Shown here: piece after piece, positions 34,498 through 43,080 of the stretch
Layout of the letters: each line of letters begins with the position of its first letter
Numbering within the stretch: position 1 is the stretch's first letter
Origin: Gemmatimonadota bacterium
GTDB lineage: Bacteria > Latescibacterota > UBA2968 > GCA-2709665
DNA: 64,000 bases
NCBI GenBank assembly: GCA_028874335.1
Contig: JAPPJY010000041.1
Coordinates: 1-64,000, forward strand
Reading direction: 5' to 3'
The notes under the pieces: model-generated
What the model was told of the DNA's origin: nothing
What the model saw: only the letters and a program-made list of their open reading frames with translations
Database searches by the model: none
Program-made: the position numbers and the translations under genes

Positions 34498-37131
34498 ATG
34501 CCGGTCCGGCAGGGTTCGGTCGTCAACTTCTGTAAAGCGGTGTTGCCGCTGCTGCACGCGAGCACGGACGGCAAACGGGTTCTTGAGGATGTGCGCGCCG
34601 TGGTGGCGACGGACCGATGGAACTCGTTCGACCGGTTCAGAGAAACCACCGGGTATCTCGTGAGCCGTTTCGAGGAATCGGGCGCGAAGGCGGAAGTGCA
34701 TACCATGCGTACGGGCGGGTCCATCGGTTCGGGTCGATGGATCATCCATAGAGCCGCGGACGTACGCTCGGCGACGATGGACGTGATTCATCCGGTAAAG
34801 AAGCGTATTCTTGATTACAGCGAGAATCCCTGGCACGTGATTCAATGGAGCGGCGCCACGCCGCCGGGAGGGATGGAGAACGAACTGGTTGTCGTGGATA
34901 CCAGGGAGGACCTGAGCCGGATTCCCCGGGGCGGGCTGGGCGGAAGGGTGGTCCTCACGCGAATGGACCCGCGCGGAATGTTGCGGTCTTTCGCGGAAGC
35001 CGGCGCGGCGGCGGTGGTGACGGATCACCCGGTGCCGAATCTGCCCGACGCGACCGCTTGGACGAAATTCGGGTGGGGCGGGGTGCCGATTCAGGACGCG
35101 GCCATACAGATGGTGGGCCTGGTATTGTCCGAAAACCAGGGTAAGCGGCTGCGTGGGCTGCTTGGCAGGCATGGCTCGCTGACGGTCCGGACAGACGTGG
35201 ATATTCGACATTACGCCGGCACTCACGATCAGGTGAGCGGGGTTGTGCCGGGAGCGGCCGACCCTCAGGATGAAGTATGGGCGCTTGCGCACAGCGCGGA
35301 GCCGGGCGCGATCGACAACGCATCCGGCGTGGCGCTGTGCCTCGAGATCGCCCGCGTACTCGAGCAGCTGATTGCAGCCGGCAAGCTGCCGCGGCCCCGG
35401 CGCACCATCCGCCTGTTGTGCGCCTATGAGTGTCACGGGTTCTTCAAGTACCTCGAGGACACGCAGCGTCTGCAAACCCCGCTTGCGGGCGTCGTGATCG
35501 ATTCGGTGGGAAGCAAACCTTCCGTCTGCGGCGGCCGGATCGAGTGGCACGCCACGATTCCGATGTCGGCCGGTTTCGTGGACAGGCTGGGCGAGACGAT
35601 TCTGACGGAAACGCTCCGGCTGCGGAATCCCGGATATCGTCTGTTCATGGAGCCGTTTCAACCCACGTCGGATACGCTGATCGGCGATCCGAAATACGGG
35701 TTTCCGTGTCCCTGGCTCACCACGCATCACCACAAGCCCGAACGGGGCTTCGACGCTTACCATTCATCCGCGGACACGCCGAATCTGTTGAGTACGAGGG
35801 GGCTGGCTGCCTGCGCGACGGCCATGGCGGGTTATCTGTACTGGCTGGCCGATGCGGGAACCCAGGAGATTTTGGACGTCGCCGCCGAGGAAACCGCGCG
35901 GACGGTCGGGCGGCTGACCGGCGAGAGCGCGTCGGTCGCGCAAGCCGAATACGAACGCGAGCAGCACCGGGTTATCCTGGAGAAGCTCGAACGCTGGATG
36001 TGGGGAGGGGAACGGCGGGACGTCCTGGCGCGGTTCGCCGACCACGAGCGGGAGGTAAGGGAAGCAGCCCGGAGCGCTTCAAGGGGCAAAAGAAGAACGC
36101 GTCGCAGGCGCGTCGAAGGCGGTGACCGGATACCCAGGCGCACCCGTCTGCTGTCGCCCATCGGCGAGAATACGCCGCCGGAGATTGCCGGCCGGATCAA
36201 CGGGAAAGGGCTTTCCGCCTGGGCGCTGTTCTGGGCGGACGGCAATCGGACGCTTCACGAGATTTCGCAGGCCGTGGCGTCCGAGACCGGGAACGCGGTC
36301 AGGATCGAGCATGTAATCGCATATTTCGAAGCCCATGCTGAACTGGGATACGTTGAATTGATCGAGGAATCGGAACGGGTGACGCGCGAGTTCCTGATGA
36401 AGGACCTCGCCGCGCTGGGCCTGGCCAGGGGCATGGACATCATGGTGCATAGCTCCCTGTCATCGATCGGACACGTGGTGGGCGGCGCGGATACCGTGAT
36501 CGAGGCGCTGCTGGCGGTGATCGGAAAACGTGGTACGTTGATGATGCCGTCGTTCAATCACCGGGCCGCGCAGGTGTACAATCCGATGACGACGCCGACG
36601 ACCAACGGCGCGATCCCGGATGCGTTCTGGCGTCGCCCGGACGCGGTCAGAAGCGACCATCCCACGCACGCCGTGGCTGCCGTGGGGCCGCGTGCGGAAG
36701 CCTTCTGCAGGGACCACAGCAAAAAGGGACTCTGGACGCCGGACAGCCCGATCGGCCAGTTTGTACACGGAAACGGGCATATCGTACTGCTGGGTGTCGA
36801 CCACAATGCCACAACTGCGTACCACGTGGCGGAGTTATCCGTGCCATGCGGCTGCATCGACCCGTTTGGGAATACCTATCGCGTCGTTTCAGCCGGCGGC
36901 AACGTGCAGCGGGTCCCGGGGTTGGCATTCAGATCCGCGCTATGTCCGGTACCGCCGGGAAAGCTGAACAGGGCGCTGGATCGGAGGGGATGGCAGCGCC
37001 GCGGAAGAGTGGGTAAGGCCGACTCGATCTTCGTCCCGGCAATTGAGGTCTGGAAGGCGCGGAGGGACCATCTCCGGCGCGTTTGTCCGGCGTGCGACAT
37101 CAAGCCCGCAATCGTGGCGACACAGGCGTAG
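34498..37131 (+). CDS. M28-type peptidase fused to AAC(3)-family acetyltransferase
   Basis: An 877-residue two-part protein starting at an ATG with GGAG upstream. The first 490 or so residues look like an M28-type aminopeptidase with an inserted PA-like domain (about 115-215). Its metal-site region shows HSAEPGAIDNASG (about 265) and THHHKPERGFDAYHSS (about 409). A Lys/Arg-rich linker (about 525-545) and a small winged-helix-like piece (AGRINGKGLSAWALFWADG) follow. The last 240 residues match AAC(3) acyltransferases: MVHSSLSSIGHVVGGADTV, GTLMMPSF and HPTHAVAAVGPRA. One chain could thus hydrolyse an amide and acylate an amine. I infer a role in peptide-like metabolite turnover; I do not infer clinical aminoglycoside resistance. 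Confidence 0.85.
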   Translation: MPVRQGSVVNFCKAVLPLLHASTDGKRVLEDVRAVVATDRWNSFDRFRETTGYLVSRFEESGAKAEVHTMRTGGSIGSGRWIIHRAADVRSATMDVIHPVKKRILDYSENPWHVIQWSGATPPGGMENELVVVDTREDLSRIPRGGLGGRVVLTRMDPRGMLRSFAEAGAAAVVTDHPVPNLPDATAWTKFGWGGVPIQDAAIQMVGLVLSENQGKRLRGLLGRHGSLTVRTDVDIRHYAGTHDQVSGVVPGAADPQDEVWALAHSAEPGAIDNASGVALCLEIARVLEQLIAAGKLPRPRRTIRLLCAYECHGFFKYLEDTQRLQTPLAGVVIDSVGSKPSVCGGRIEWHATIPMSAGFVDRLGETILTETLRLRNPGYRLFMEPFQPTSDTLIGDPKYGFPCPWLTTHHHKPERGFDAYHSSADTPNLLSTRGLAACATAMAGYLYWLADAGTQEILDVAAEETARTVGRLTGESASVAQAEYEREQHRVILEKLERWMWGGERRDVLARFADHEREVREAARSASRGKRRTRRRRVEGGDRIPRRTRLLSPIGENTPPEIAGRINGKGLSAWALFWADGNRTLHEISQAVASETGNAVRIEHVIAYFEAHAELGYVELIEESERVTREFLMKDLAALGLARGMDIMVHSSLSSIGHVVGGADTVIEALLAVIGKRGTLMMPSFNHRAAQVYNPMTTPTTNGAIPDAFWRRPDAVRSDHPTHAVAAVGPRAEAFCRDHSKKGLWTPDSPIGQFVHGNGHIVLLGVDHNATTAYHVAELSVPCGCIDPFGNTYRVVSAGGNVQRVPGLAFRSALCPVPPGKLNRALDRRGWQRRGRVGKADSIFVPAIEVWKARRDHLRRVCPACDIKPAIVATQA

Positions 37132-37160
37132 ATGCCGGCAACCGAAGAGGATTGACCGCG

Positions 37161-38456
37161 ATGAATACGGCGCGATCCACGGCGCTTTTCGATGCGAGTT
37201 CCCGTTACCTCGCGATGGGTGTGTCTTCCGGGATGAGGCGCGCCGTGACCTCGCCGCCGCTGTTCTTCGACCGGGCGGAGGGGCCCTATTATTACGACGT
37301 GGACGGGAACCGGCTGCTGGACTACACACTGGCGTGGGGACCGTTGATCCTGGGGTCGAACCACCCGGAGCTGAACGCGGCGGTGACGGCGGCGGTCCGG
37401 AAATCATACACGCTGGGCGCCCAGCATCCCGGGGAGGTCGCGTTCGCGAAACTGCTGGTGGAAACGCTTCCCGGCGTGGACCAGGTGATTTTTTCGAATA
37501 CGGGTTCCGAAGCCGTTCAGGCGGCGCTGCGGCTTGCACGCGCGGCCACCGGACGGGTAAAATTCGTTAAATTCGAGGGACACTACCACGGCTGGTTGAA
37601 CAATATCCTGGTGAGTTATCACGAATCTGACGAAGCGCTCGGCGCTCCGGAGGCTCCCCGGGTTGTGGCCGCCTGCGGCGGCCAGCCTGCGGCCGAGTTC
37701 GCGGACACGGTGACGCTTCCGTGGAACCGTTTCGACCTGCTGGAAGACCTGTTCGCCACGCGGGGCGGGGAAATCGCGGCGGTGATCACCGAGCCGGTGC
37801 TGGCCAACTCCGGATCCATCATGCCCGGGGAGGGGTTCCTGAAGGGAATGGTCGACCTGTGCCGGAGCTACGGCGCGGTTTCGATATTCGACGAAGTTAT
37901 AACCGGTTTCCGCCTTGCCCTCGGCGGCGCGCGGGAATACTTCAACGTCATCCCCGATCTGTCGGTCTACGCAAAGGCCCTGGCCGGCGGTTTCACGCTT
38001 TCCGCCGTGGCGGGCTCGCGGAGGATGTTCGACGTACTCAGAAACGGCGCGACGATCCACGCGGGAACGTATAACGGCAGCACGGTCAATCTGGCCGCCG
38101 GGCTTGCGACGGTGAGGATTCTTGGCGCAAATCCCCTGGCCTTCCGGCAGATGCATGGGCATGGATACGCGATTCGGCAGGCGATAGAATCGGCTGCAGC
38201 CTGCCGGGGAATTCCAGCGTGCATTTCGGGAGCAGGTACGGTCTTCAACGTTCACTTTGGCGTCCTGTCTCCGCCCGCGCACTATAGGGAACTGAAAAAA
38301 ACGGATATGGCGCTTTACAACCGGTTCCGGGCCGGCATGCTGGAGGAGGGTATACAGTTGTTGCCCGACGGTCGCTGGTACGTGGGCCTGACCCATGGCG
38401 ACGAGGAGTTGAATCTGGTGTGTGCGGCGATCCGGTCGGTTGTCGCGGAACTCTAG
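37161..38456 (+). CDS. Glutamate-1-semialdehyde aminomutase-like class III aminotransferase
   Basis: A 431-residue PLP enzyme of the HemL/class III aminotransferase group. It shows YYYDVDGNRLLDYTLAWGP, SNTGSEAVQAALRLARA, KFEGHYHGW, ITEPVLANSG, FDEVITGFRLA and YAKALAGGF with the PLP lysine near residue 272. HemL itself makes 5-aminolevulinate, but paralogues such as this, sitting in a catabolic operon away from heme genes, often act on other amino substrates. The ATG at 37161 is chosen (GAGG upstream). The TAG stop is the first triplet of the second 167-bp repeat. Confidence 0.9.
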   Translation: MNTARSTALFDASSRYLAMGVSSGMRRAVTSPPLFFDRAEGPYYYDVDGNRLLDYTLAWGPLILGSNHPELNAAVTAAVRKSYTLGAQHPGEVAFAKLLVETLPGVDQVIFSNTGSEAVQAALRLARAATGRVKFVKFEGHYHGWLNNILVSYHESDEALGAPEAPRVVAACGGQPAAEFADTVTLPWNRFDLLEDLFATRGGEIAAVITEPVLANSGSIMPGEGFLKGMVDLCRSYGAVSIFDEVITGFRLALGGAREYFNVIPDLSVYAKALAGGFTLSAVAGSRRMFDVLRNGATIHAGTYNGSTVNLAAGLATVRILGANPLAFRQMHGHGYAIRQAIESAAACRGIPACISGAGTVFNVHFGVLSPPAHYRELKKTDMALYNRFRAGMLEEGIQLLPDGRWYVGLTHGDEELNLVCAAIRSVVAEL

Positions 38457-38621
38457 CAGCCCGTTGTTAAAGCCCATCCGGGCTACGGCCGGCCCTTGCG
38501 GTCGAAATACGGCGTTGCGCTCCCTCGCCGAATCGAGGGATGGGACTCGGTCGCGCGCCTTGTCTTCGACCACAATGACTCGGCCTCGCCTGCAGAGCGA
38601 CTTTATCAACGGACTGCAAGC
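38454..38621 (+). repeat. 167-bp dispersed repeat, copy 2
   Basis: Almost the same sequence as 17583-17749, beginning TAGCAGCCCGTTG and ending CAACGGACTGCAAGC, in the same orientation relative to its upstream gene. Its first three bases are the stop codon of the aminotransferase gene. Confidence 0.92.
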
Positions 38622-38658
38622 CGACATTTGGCCTGCAGCATCTGTAAGGTCAAAAGCC

Positions 38659-38687
38659 TTGACAATGTCGGGTCGTTATGGTAAAAT
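38659..38687 (+). promoter_or_regulatory. Sigma70-like promoter for the UvrB/UvrC-motif gene
   Basis: TTGACA (38659-38664), a 17-bp spacer and TAAAAT (38682-38687). The ATG lies about 60 bp beyond the predicted start. Confidence 0.78.
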
Positions 38688-38752
38688 CACAAAAGGATCC
38701 CGGAATGCCCGTGATATTCCGGGTTCATGCGGGAATCTGGAGGAAGACGTCT

Positions 38753-39529
38753 ATGGGGATGGATGACATTCAGCCGCTTCTGGACAGTTGGCCGTTCGAG
38801 CCCGACAAACTCTGTGTGAGGAGAATCAAGGGGAGGGACGGCAGGGAAAAGATCCAGCTCCGTGTGGAGATGGGGATCCTCCAGATGGAGGTCGCCGGAC
38901 GCCCTGACGGGCAGCGTCCTCACGGATATGAGTCTCTGCTCCACTATCACAAGGAGCAGGCAGGGACGGCGCTGCGAGACTCGAAGTCATTCAACCTCGA
39001 TCCCGATGTCTGCCTTACGCTTCAGGTTGAAGGGCTTCAGTATTACCACCGTCGAATCAGTTTTCTGGAGCTCGGTGAATATCGACTTGCCCAGGAGGAT
39101 GCTCAGCGAAACCTCGACATGTTCGACTTCGTCAAGGAGTTCGCGCGTGAAGAAGAAGACAGCATGGTCCTCGAGCAATACAGACCCTTTGTGATAGGGC
39201 ATCGCGTGCGCGCGGTGGTTCTTCAGGAGCTGGAAGCTGAGAATTTCGATCGGGCGCTTCTGGAAATCAACAACGGTATCGAGGAGATCCAGGGCTTTTA
39301 CAAGGACTACGACCGGCCCGACCTGGTGGACGACAGCGAAGAGGTCGTATTCTTGAAGGAGTGGGCGGAAGAGATCCAAAAGGATCGGCCGAGGCCCCTT
39401 TTTCAAGACCTTAAGGAACAACTCAGCGAGGCTGTTGCCATTGAGGATTTCGAACGAGCCGCGCAGCTTCGGGATCAGCTCCAGGCGCTTTCCCCCAGGG
39501 CGGAACGACAATCCGGAACCCGCAGTTAG
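38753..39529 (+). CDS. UvrB/UvrC-motif protein of unknown function
   Basis: A 258-residue acidic, helix-rich protein. The ATG at 38753 has GGAGGA eight bases upstream. The C-terminus (LKEQLSEAVAIEDFERAAQLRDQL) reads as a UVR motif, the short helical hairpin by which UvrB and UvrC interact and which also occurs in McsA and ClpC. The N-terminal 100 residues have no family I recognise; the middle is TPR-like (GLQYYHRRISFLELGEYRLAQEDA). It carries no nuclease or helicase domain, so it may be an adaptor in repair or proteolysis. A near-consensus promoter sits immediately upstream, after the repeat. Confidence 0.82.
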   Translation: MGMDDIQPLLDSWPFEPDKLCVRRIKGRDGREKIQLRVEMGILQMEVAGRPDGQRPHGYESLLHYHKEQAGTALRDSKSFNLDPDVCLTLQVEGLQYYHRRISFLELGEYRLAQEDAQRNLDMFDFVKEFAREEEDSMVLEQYRPFVIGHRVRAVVLQELEAENFDRALLEINNGIEEIQGFYKDYDRPDLVDDSEEVVFLKEWAEEIQKDRPRPLFQDLKEQLSEAVAIEDFERAAQLRDQLQALSPRAERQSGTRS

Positions 39530-39573
39530 CCTCAAACTGCCAGAAACCGCAACGCGGCATCGCGGCGATACCT

Positions 39574-39726
39574 TCCGAAACGGGCCGAAATGGTCATCAG
39601 GAACGACGTTTATTCCGTTCACGTACAGTGTCCTGGTGTATCCTGGTAATCCGCAGTCTAATCGCCTTTATTAACTCGCACAATTTCGAATTAACGTACC
39701 CGAAAAATGACGAATCATGGTTAGAG
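39574..39726 (+). repeat. Dispersed repeat R3, copy upstream of hflX
   Basis: It shares GTATCCTGGTAATCCGCAGT and CTAATCGCCTTTATTAACT, then CGAATCATGGTTAGAG-like ends, with 41176-41329 and 61052-61163. It ends about 46 bp before hflX. Confidence 0.85.
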
Positions 39727-39772
39727 CCAGGCGCCCGGCGCGCCGCTGAATGCCCGGGAGGAGATCCTTCTA

Positions 39773-41074
39773 TTGGCAGTACATGAAGGTGTCACCAGGA
39801 AGGAGCCGGAACGCGCGATTCTGGTTGGGATGGTGCTTGCCGGCGAGACGTCCAGGAATGCGAACGACACGTTGAATGAACTTGCATTGCTCGCGGATAC
39901 GGCGGGTGCGCAGGTTGTGGACCGGATGGTGCAGGAGCGGGAACGCATCGATCCGGCTTTTTTTATCGGTCGGGGCAAGGCTGAGGAGCTTGCGCTCCGT
40001 GTAAAGCAACTGAGCGCGCAACTCGTGATTTTCGACGATGACCTGTCGCCCGCCCAGTTCAAGAACCTGGAAGAACTCTCGGGAGTCAACGTAATCGACA
40101 GGAGCCGGCTGATTCTGGACATTTTCGCCGGCCGGGCGAAAACCCGCGAAGCACAGACACAGGTGGAGTTGGCGCAGCTCAACTATCTGCTGCCGCGTCT
40201 GACGCGCCGGTGGACGCATCTGTCTCGCCAGGCCGGCCACGGCGGAACAACGGGCGGAATCGGCACGCGGGGGCCGGGCGAGACCCAGCTGGAGGTGGAC
40301 CGCCGGGCGCTGCGGAGTCGGATCGGGGTACTCACTCGAGCGCTGAACAGAATCTCGCGGCGCCGCGTGCTCGGCCGTAAACAGCGTACGGATACGTTCC
40401 GCGTCTCCCTGGTGGGTTATACGAACGCCGGAAAGTCAACGTTGATGCGCGCACTTTCGGGCGCCGACGTTCTGGTGGAAGACCGTTTGTTCGCAACGCT
40501 GGATTCCACGACCCGCCGGGTATATCTGGGGTACAATCGAGAGGTGTTGCTTACGGATACGGTTGGATTCATTCGAAAGCTTCCTCATCACCTGGTCGCA
40601 TCGTTCAGGAGCACCCTCGAGGAGGCGGTGGATGCGGACCTGTTGCTTCATGTTGTGGACGTCAGTCATCCCAGATGCGAAGACCAGATTGCGTCGGTGT
40701 ATGAAACGCTTCAGGGTCTGGGCATTGCGGAGTATCCCACGTTGATGGCTTTCAACAAGATCGACCGGTTTGGCGACCCGGGGATGCGGCGTCGCCTGCA
40801 GGCCGAATTTCCCGACGGCATCTGGGTCTCCGCGCAGGAAGGCCGGGGCCTGGACGACCTGCGATGGGCGGTTTACGACCGGCTCGAGGGCCAGCGAACG
40901 GTGATGAATCTGCGCATTCCACAGGCGGAGGGAAAGCTGCTCTCGGAATTGTATCGGGTGGGCGAAATACTGAATACAGCCTATGAAGGAAACGACGTGC
41001 TTCTGGAGGTTAAGCTGAGCCGGCAGAATACCAGGCGGCTTCTGCCGGATGGAAGGTTTCGGATCAAGAGGTAA
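39773..41074 (+). CDS. hflX: GTPase HflX (ribosome-associated)
   Basis: A 433-residue HflX GTPase, which splits or rescues ribosomes under stress. The N-terminal domain carries DPAFFIGRGKAEEL and LARTR-like Q-x-E-L-A-Q-L-NYLLPRL; GIGTRGPGETQLEVDRR precedes the G domain with G1 GYTNAGKST (about residues 215-223), G3 DTVGFIRKLPHHLV and G4 NKID. The start is TTG with GGGAGGAG nine bases upstream. It is not linked to hfq or miaA here. The gene is bracketed by two direct copies of repeat R3. Confidence 0.96.
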   Translation: MAVHEGVTRKEPERAILVGMVLAGETSRNANDTLNELALLADTAGAQVVDRMVQERERIDPAFFIGRGKAEELALRVKQLSAQLVIFDDDLSPAQFKNLEELSGVNVIDRSRLILDIFAGRAKTREAQTQVELAQLNYLLPRLTRRWTHLSRQAGHGGTTGGIGTRGPGETQLEVDRRALRSRIGVLTRALNRISRRRVLGRKQRTDTFRVSLVGYTNAGKSTLMRALSGADVLVEDRLFATLDSTTRRVYLGYNREVLLTDTVGFIRKLPHHLVASFRSTLEEAVDADLLLHVVDVSHPRCEDQIASVYETLQGLGIAEYPTLMAFNKIDRFGDPGMRRRLQAEFPDGIWVSAQEGRGLDDLRWAVYDRLEGQRTVMNLRIPQAEGKLLSELYRVGEILNTAYEGNDVLLEVKLSRQNTRRLLPDGRFRIKR

Positions 41075-41175
41075 GCTGAGAGTCGATCGGAATGGAAATG
41101 GCCCGGTTCGACCGCCTGATTACAGCATGTAGCCCCAATACGATAAAAACCGCAACCGGGCGTCGTGATAAAACC

Positions 41176-41329
41176 TCCCGAAACAGGGCGTAAACGTCGT
41201 CAGGAAGGGCTTTTTTTCATTTCACGTCCAGTGACCTGGTGTATCCTGGTAATCCGCAGTCTAATCGCCTTTATTAACTGGTACTTATTCGATTTAACGT
41301 CCACGAAAACTTACGAATCAGGGTTAGAG
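41176..41329 (+). repeat. Dispersed repeat R3, copy downstream of hflX
   Basis: Direct copy of 39574-39726 with the same GTATCCTGGTAATCCGCAGT core and TAGAG end. The remainder of the 336-bp hflX-bactofilin gap holds only the hairpin that follows. Confidence 0.88.
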
Positions 41330-41350
41330 TTGGACGACGGAACAATGACA

Positions 41351-41383
41351 AAGGCGTTTGCGAAATGAAACCGCAAACGCCTT
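41351..41383. terminator. Bidirectional terminator hairpin between hflX and bactofilin
   Basis: Perfect arms AAGGCGTTTGCG (41351-41362) and CGCAAACGCCTT (41372-41383) with a 9-nt loop. The genes are convergent, and short T-rich stretches lie on both sides. Confidence 0.75.
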
Positions 41384-41410
41384 AATCTGTTTCTCGGACG
41401 CAGTTTGCGT

Positions 41411-41830
41411 TCAGAGCGATGCCCCTTCCGGCTCGGCGTCGTCAAATTCCCGCGTCTCGGCCGCCGGCGTCAACTCGCTGTCATCGCCGGCGGTACACTT
41501 GCCCTTGATGACGGCCCCCTCTTCGACGACGATCGAACGCGCGGCGATATCTCCCGCAAAAACGGCGCTGGCTTCCAGCTTGACGCTGCCTTCCGCTTCA
41601 AGATTTCCTGAGACTTCCCCGCCGATTACCGCGTCTCTCACCCTGACGATTTGGGCTTCAATTTTGCCGGAAGGCCCGATGACGAGGGTGCCGGAGGCAT
41701 GTAACTCGCCCTTGAGCGTCCCGTCCAGACGGATACTTTCTTCGGATTTTACAGAACCTTCCATTACCGTGTCCTTGCCAATCACCGTTTTGATGGCTTC
41801 CTTTTCCAGCTTCTGTTTGAACCCTAACAT
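41411..41830 (-). CDS. Bactofilin
   Basis: A 139-residue bactofilin, a cytoskeletal protein that polymerises without nucleotide through a right-handed beta-helix. The core shows the repeating GSVKSEESIRLDGTLKGEL, VIGPSGKIEAQIV, AVIGGEVSGNLEAEGSVKLE and AARSIVVEEGAVIKGKC pattern, with short charged tails. Bactofilins shape cells and position peptidoglycan enzymes, and in many bacteria lie beside an M23 endopeptidase gene. Here the neighbour is an M23-like N-terminus without the peptidase domain. Confidence 0.95.
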   Translation of the reverse strand: MLGFKQKLEKEAIKTVIGKDTVMEGSVKSEESIRLDGTLKGELHASGTLVIGPSGKIEAQIVRVRDAVIGGEVSGNLEAEGSVKLEASAVFAGDIAARSIVVEEGAVIKGKCTAGDDSELTPAAETREFDDAEPEGASL

Positions 41831-41975
41831 TTCAATGCCCGCTTGAGCGTGTTTGCCTGGTTCCTGACGTCTGAGAGTTCAACCGGTTTTGCGCTGCGCT
41901 TCCGAATACCTGCACCGAAGGCTTGCAGACTGTGCCGCTGAAGGACCGGTGACGCCTTCACCCTTCATACCGGAT

Positions 41976-42422
41976 TCATCTGGAAACGATGGAATCGCCT
42001 GGTGACACCTGCGAGGGCTTATCTGCGCCCGCAACCGTGCCACCTTCCTTTCCATTCCCCGGCGGGCGCGTCGTTGAACCGGTTTTCTCGTATACCGCCG
42101 GCGCCAATCCGGAATCGGGCAACAGCATCTGACGCAGTTTCTGATCGGTTCCCTGGATCCTCTTCAGCGCGAGCGCCAGTTCTTCTACCCGGGCGACTTC
42201 CGCGTGCAGCCTTCTGTTTTCTTCCGTGAGCGTGCGCGCCGTCTGTCTCCACTCCTGAATCTTCCAGATGAAGGCGAATTCCAGAACCAGCAGGACAAGA
42301 AGCAGGAGAAGCGTGCCGGTCAGCACCCTCAGCGTCCAGTAGCCGAATTTCAACACGACGGTACGGGAACCGTCATCGGGGATCAACAGGACCGACATCT
42401 GCCTGCGTTTCTGTTTGGCCAC
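41976..42422 (-). CDS. M23-peptidase-like N-terminal membrane/coiled-coil protein, peptidase domain absent
   Basis: A 148-residue protein. GTG at 42422 with AGGAGA eight bases upstream is the best start. KQKRRQMSVLLIPDDGSRTVVLKFGYW, a single membrane helix (TLRVLTGTLLLLLVLLVLEF region) and a coiled coil (LTEENRRLHAEVARVEEL) are exactly what precedes the LytM domain in membrane-anchored M23 endopeptidases next to bactofilin genes. The frame stops after a Pro/Gly-rich tail, and only 145 bp separate it from bactofilin, too little for a LytM domain. It is either a truncated gene or a purposely short bactofilin partner. Confidence 0.7.
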   Translation of the reverse strand: MAKQKRRQMSVLLIPDDGSRTVVLKFGYWTLRVLTGTLLLLLVLLVLEFAFIWKIQEWRQTARTLTEENRRLHAEVARVEELALALKRIQGTDQKLRQMLLPDSGLAPAVYEKTGSTTRPPGNGKEGGTVAGADKPSQVSPGDSIVSR

Positions 42423-42672
42423 GCGATTCGTCTCCTGTTCGGATGATTTCAAATGCCACCTGGCGACAGGCCAGGCCGTATCCACCGGATGCCCCGGAAC
42501 CCGAAACGAATCCGGGTTTCCGCTCTTGGCCCGATTCCGACCCCGCGTCGGCGCTCCATATGAGATTAGGTTCCAGATCGGTTGCTGTCAAGAGGTTTAA
42601 GACGTGGGCGGCGTCGGTGGGGGGATTCGACATTCAGAAAACCGTCGTGGTGCGCGGACACCGGGCTCGCGT

Positions 42673-42834
42673 TCAGGCGCGCTTCTGCAGCAGCCAGCCG
42701 GCCAGAAAAATCAGACCGCCGATGATGGCAAGGCGCAGCTCCCGGCCAATGTCTTCTTCGTACAGGCCGACGAACAGGCCGTACCCCATGTAAATCAGAC
42801 CCGCCAGTTGGAGGGTGCGAGCAAGCAGCCGCAT
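42673..42834 (-). CDS. Small two-helix membrane protein (53 aa)
   Basis: A short gene: GAGGTG five bases before ATG, then 53 codons reading MRLLARTLQLAGLIYMGYGL, a second half LRLAIIGGLIFLAGWLLQ and a terminal KRA. It has two predicted membrane helices joined by an acidic turn (YEEDIGRE). Similar short proteins of unknown function are scattered in FCB-type genomes. It is upstream of, and in the same direction as, the M23-like gene. Confidence 0.72.
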   Translation of the reverse strand: MRLLARTLQLAGLIYMGYGLFVGLYEEDIGRELRLAIIGGLIFLAGWLLQKRA

Positions 42835-42960
42835 TTGACACCTCGTCCCCGCCTCGTACCGTCCCGTACGCGATCCGGGGTTGTCGAAACATAAAGAATT
42901 CGGCGACTTGCAGTCAATGGTTCACGTCAGCGGCGCGGCGGAATCCGGATAGGGCAAATG

Positions 42961-42992
42961 CGAAAGCCGACATCCTGAGATATCGGCTTTCG
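42961..42992. terminator. Hairpin downstream of small exported protein gene
   Basis: Perfect 10-bp arms CGAAAGCCGA and TCGGCTTTCG with a 12-nt loop, about 90 bp after the stop at 43081. The following T-run is weak. Confidence 0.5.
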
Positions 42993-43080
42993 GCTGCGTG
43001 GTTCGCGATCGGCGGTCTTGCCGACCCGTAACCCCGTTCCCGTCTGTGAGGGGTTGTTTACAAGTACGCGAGCGGGGACG

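Noticed and set aside
36400..37131. AAC(3)-like domain as an aminoglycoside resistance gene
   Set aside because: It is one half of a chromosomal fusion in a catabolic unit; AAC(3)-fold proteins acylate many other amines.
39574..41329. hflX as cargo of a composite transposon
   Set aside because: The flanking repeats are short and direct, and encode no transposase.
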